This document shows, one piece after another, positions 63,221-64,000 of a stretch of DNA of 64,000 bases. Source of the stretch: Geomonas oryzae (GTDB taxonomy: Bacteria; Desulfobacterota; Desulfuromonadia; Geobacterales; Geobacteraceae); contig NZ_RAHW01000003.1 in assembly GCF_004117875.1 (NCBI RefSeq), positions 310,001 to 374,000 of the forward strand, in the 5' to 3' direction. The first letter of the stretch is position 1. Every line of letters begins with the position of its first letter. Both the position numbers and the translations under genes were made by a program. The notes under the pieces were generated by a model. It worked only from the letters and a program-made list of their open reading frames with translations, did not search any database and was not told where the DNA came from.

Positions 63221-64000
63221 TTATTGTATGAGCGGCAGCATCACGGTGAAGACGGTGCCGCGCGCGGGATCGGAATCGACCCGGATCATGCCGCGGTGCT
63301 CGGAGACGATCTTCTGGCAGATGGCGAGCCCCAGACCGGTCCCCTGCGACTTGGTCGTGAAAAACGGGGTGAACATGTCCTTCAGGACGTCCGGCGGAAT
63401 GCCGGGGCCGTTGTCGGAGATGTCGATGGCGACCATGCGCGCACGCCGCTCTCCCTTCTGGGTCATGGCGTAGTCGGCAAGGACACGGCTGGTTACCTTC
63501 ACCACGCCGCCGGTCCCGACGGCCTCCATCGCGTTCTTGATCAGGTTCAGGAAGAGCTGGGTAAGCAGGGACTCGTCGCCCAGAATCGGGGGGATGCTCG
63601 GGTCGAAATACTGCTGCAGGTAGAGTTCCTTCCCCTCGCAGGCGTTTTTCTGCAGCAGCACGATGTCGGAGAGCACCCGGTGCAGGTTCACCTTCCCGAG
63701 TTTCAGCCGTCCCGGCGAGGCAAGTCCCAGAAGCTCCTCGACGATCAGGTTGACGCGATGCACTTCCTTCAGCATGACCCGCACGTATTCGCGCAGGTCC
63801 TCGTTGTCGGGAAACTCCATCTCGAGAAGCTGGGCCGCCCCCTTGATGCCGCCGAGCGGGTTCTTGATCTCGTGGGCAAGTCCCGCGGCCAGGGCCCCCA
63901 GGGACGAAAGTCGGTCCGCCTGGCGCACCGCGCTCTCAAGCTCCCTCACGTTGGTCAGGTCACGCAAGAGAACGACGGTGCCGATCCTCTCGCCGCATGA
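63221..64000 (-). CDS. NtrB-like sensor histidine kinase, N-terminally cut by the window
   Basis: The frame is open to the window edge, so the N-terminal sensor (probably PAS) is missing; RIGTVVLLRDLTNVRELESAV is the end of a PAS domain and linker. The H box is GLAHEIKNPLGGIKGAAQLLE with the phospho-His. N box (NLIKNAMEAV), G1 (DISDNGPGIP), F (FTPFFTTKSQG) and G2 (GTGLGLAIC) follow. It should phosphorylate the regulator encoded downstream. The tail repeats CCGTTATTGTATG just around the stop. Confidence 0.92.
   Translation of the reverse strand, partial: SCGERIGTVVLLRDLTNVRELESAVRQADRLSSLGALAAGLAHEIKNPLGGIKGAAQLLEMEFPDNEDLREYVRVMLKEVHRVNLIVEELLGLASPGRLKLGKVNLHRVLSDIVLLQKNACEGKELYLQQYFDPSIPPILGDESLLTQLFLNLIKNAMEAVGTGGVVKVTSRVLADYAMTQKGERRARMVAIDISDNGPGIPPDVLKDMFTPFFTTKSQGTGLGLAICQKIVSEHRGMIRVDSDPARGTVFTVMLPLIQ

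Overview
The window looks like chromosome of a Geobacteraceae bacterium (Geobacter/Geomonas/Citrifermentans type, Desulfuromonadales). It is GC-rich apart from one patch. It carries the rpsB-tsf-pyrH-frr-uppS-cdsA-dxr-rseP run, an ilv/leu/psd/pssA cluster, a GEMM-I riboswitch of the form common in Geobacter, bacteriohemerythrin, PilZ proteins and a large NAD-type glutamate dehydrogenase. The genus assignment rests on remembered family resemblance and synteny, not on a search.

Layout. 1-3391: the end of a LOG-family gene, a cold-shock protein, and a two-gene unit for a secreted metalloprotease with a CFI-box C-terminus. 3422-11255 (minus): ilvD-ilvB-ilvN, psd-pssA, then leuA behind a T-box leader. 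11271-19161 (minus): a long housekeeping unit from rpsB to tsaB (translation, UMP kinase, isoprenoid and phospholipid precursors, envelope protease). 19354-21944: divergent ilvY and a long-form (class II) ilvC, which is absent from the ilv operon itself. 22025-24362: three poorly known genes. 24507-30023 (minus): rpsF-rpsR-DUF2232-rplI, and prs-rplY-pth-ychF.

30024-38661 is an accessory block between prs and a tRNA-Gln gene. Its first half is GC-rich: a PilZ protein, a GEMM-I riboswitch ahead of a small secreted protein and a DUF4382 lipoprotein, a bacteriohemerythrin lacking one iron ligand, and a SYLF protein. Its second half is AT-richer: a 21-bp tandem array, a zinc-ribbon ORF without a normal start, a secreted protein, a lone receiver protein, orphan ORFs and a possible folded RNA.

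38662-64000 is again core-like: tRNA-Gln, ispE, truD, glutamate dehydrogenase, a hicAB toxin-antitoxin pair, trmB, a DEAD-box helicase with a WYL regulator, a MidA-like methyltransferase with a HAD hydrolase, aspartase, an Nfu protein, a cardiolipin-synthase-like enzyme, mutS2, a DHFR-TPR fusion, recO, dnaB, a FabMG-like protein, a REC-PilZ regulator, an isochorismatase-like hydrolase, and an NtrC/NtrB pair cut by the window edge.

Branched-chain amino-acid synthesis is controlled at two visible points, the T-box before leuA and IlvY beside ilvC. Three families of intergenic repeat recur: four-copy heptamer arrays, GC-rich palindromes and a GCAAAG-type element.
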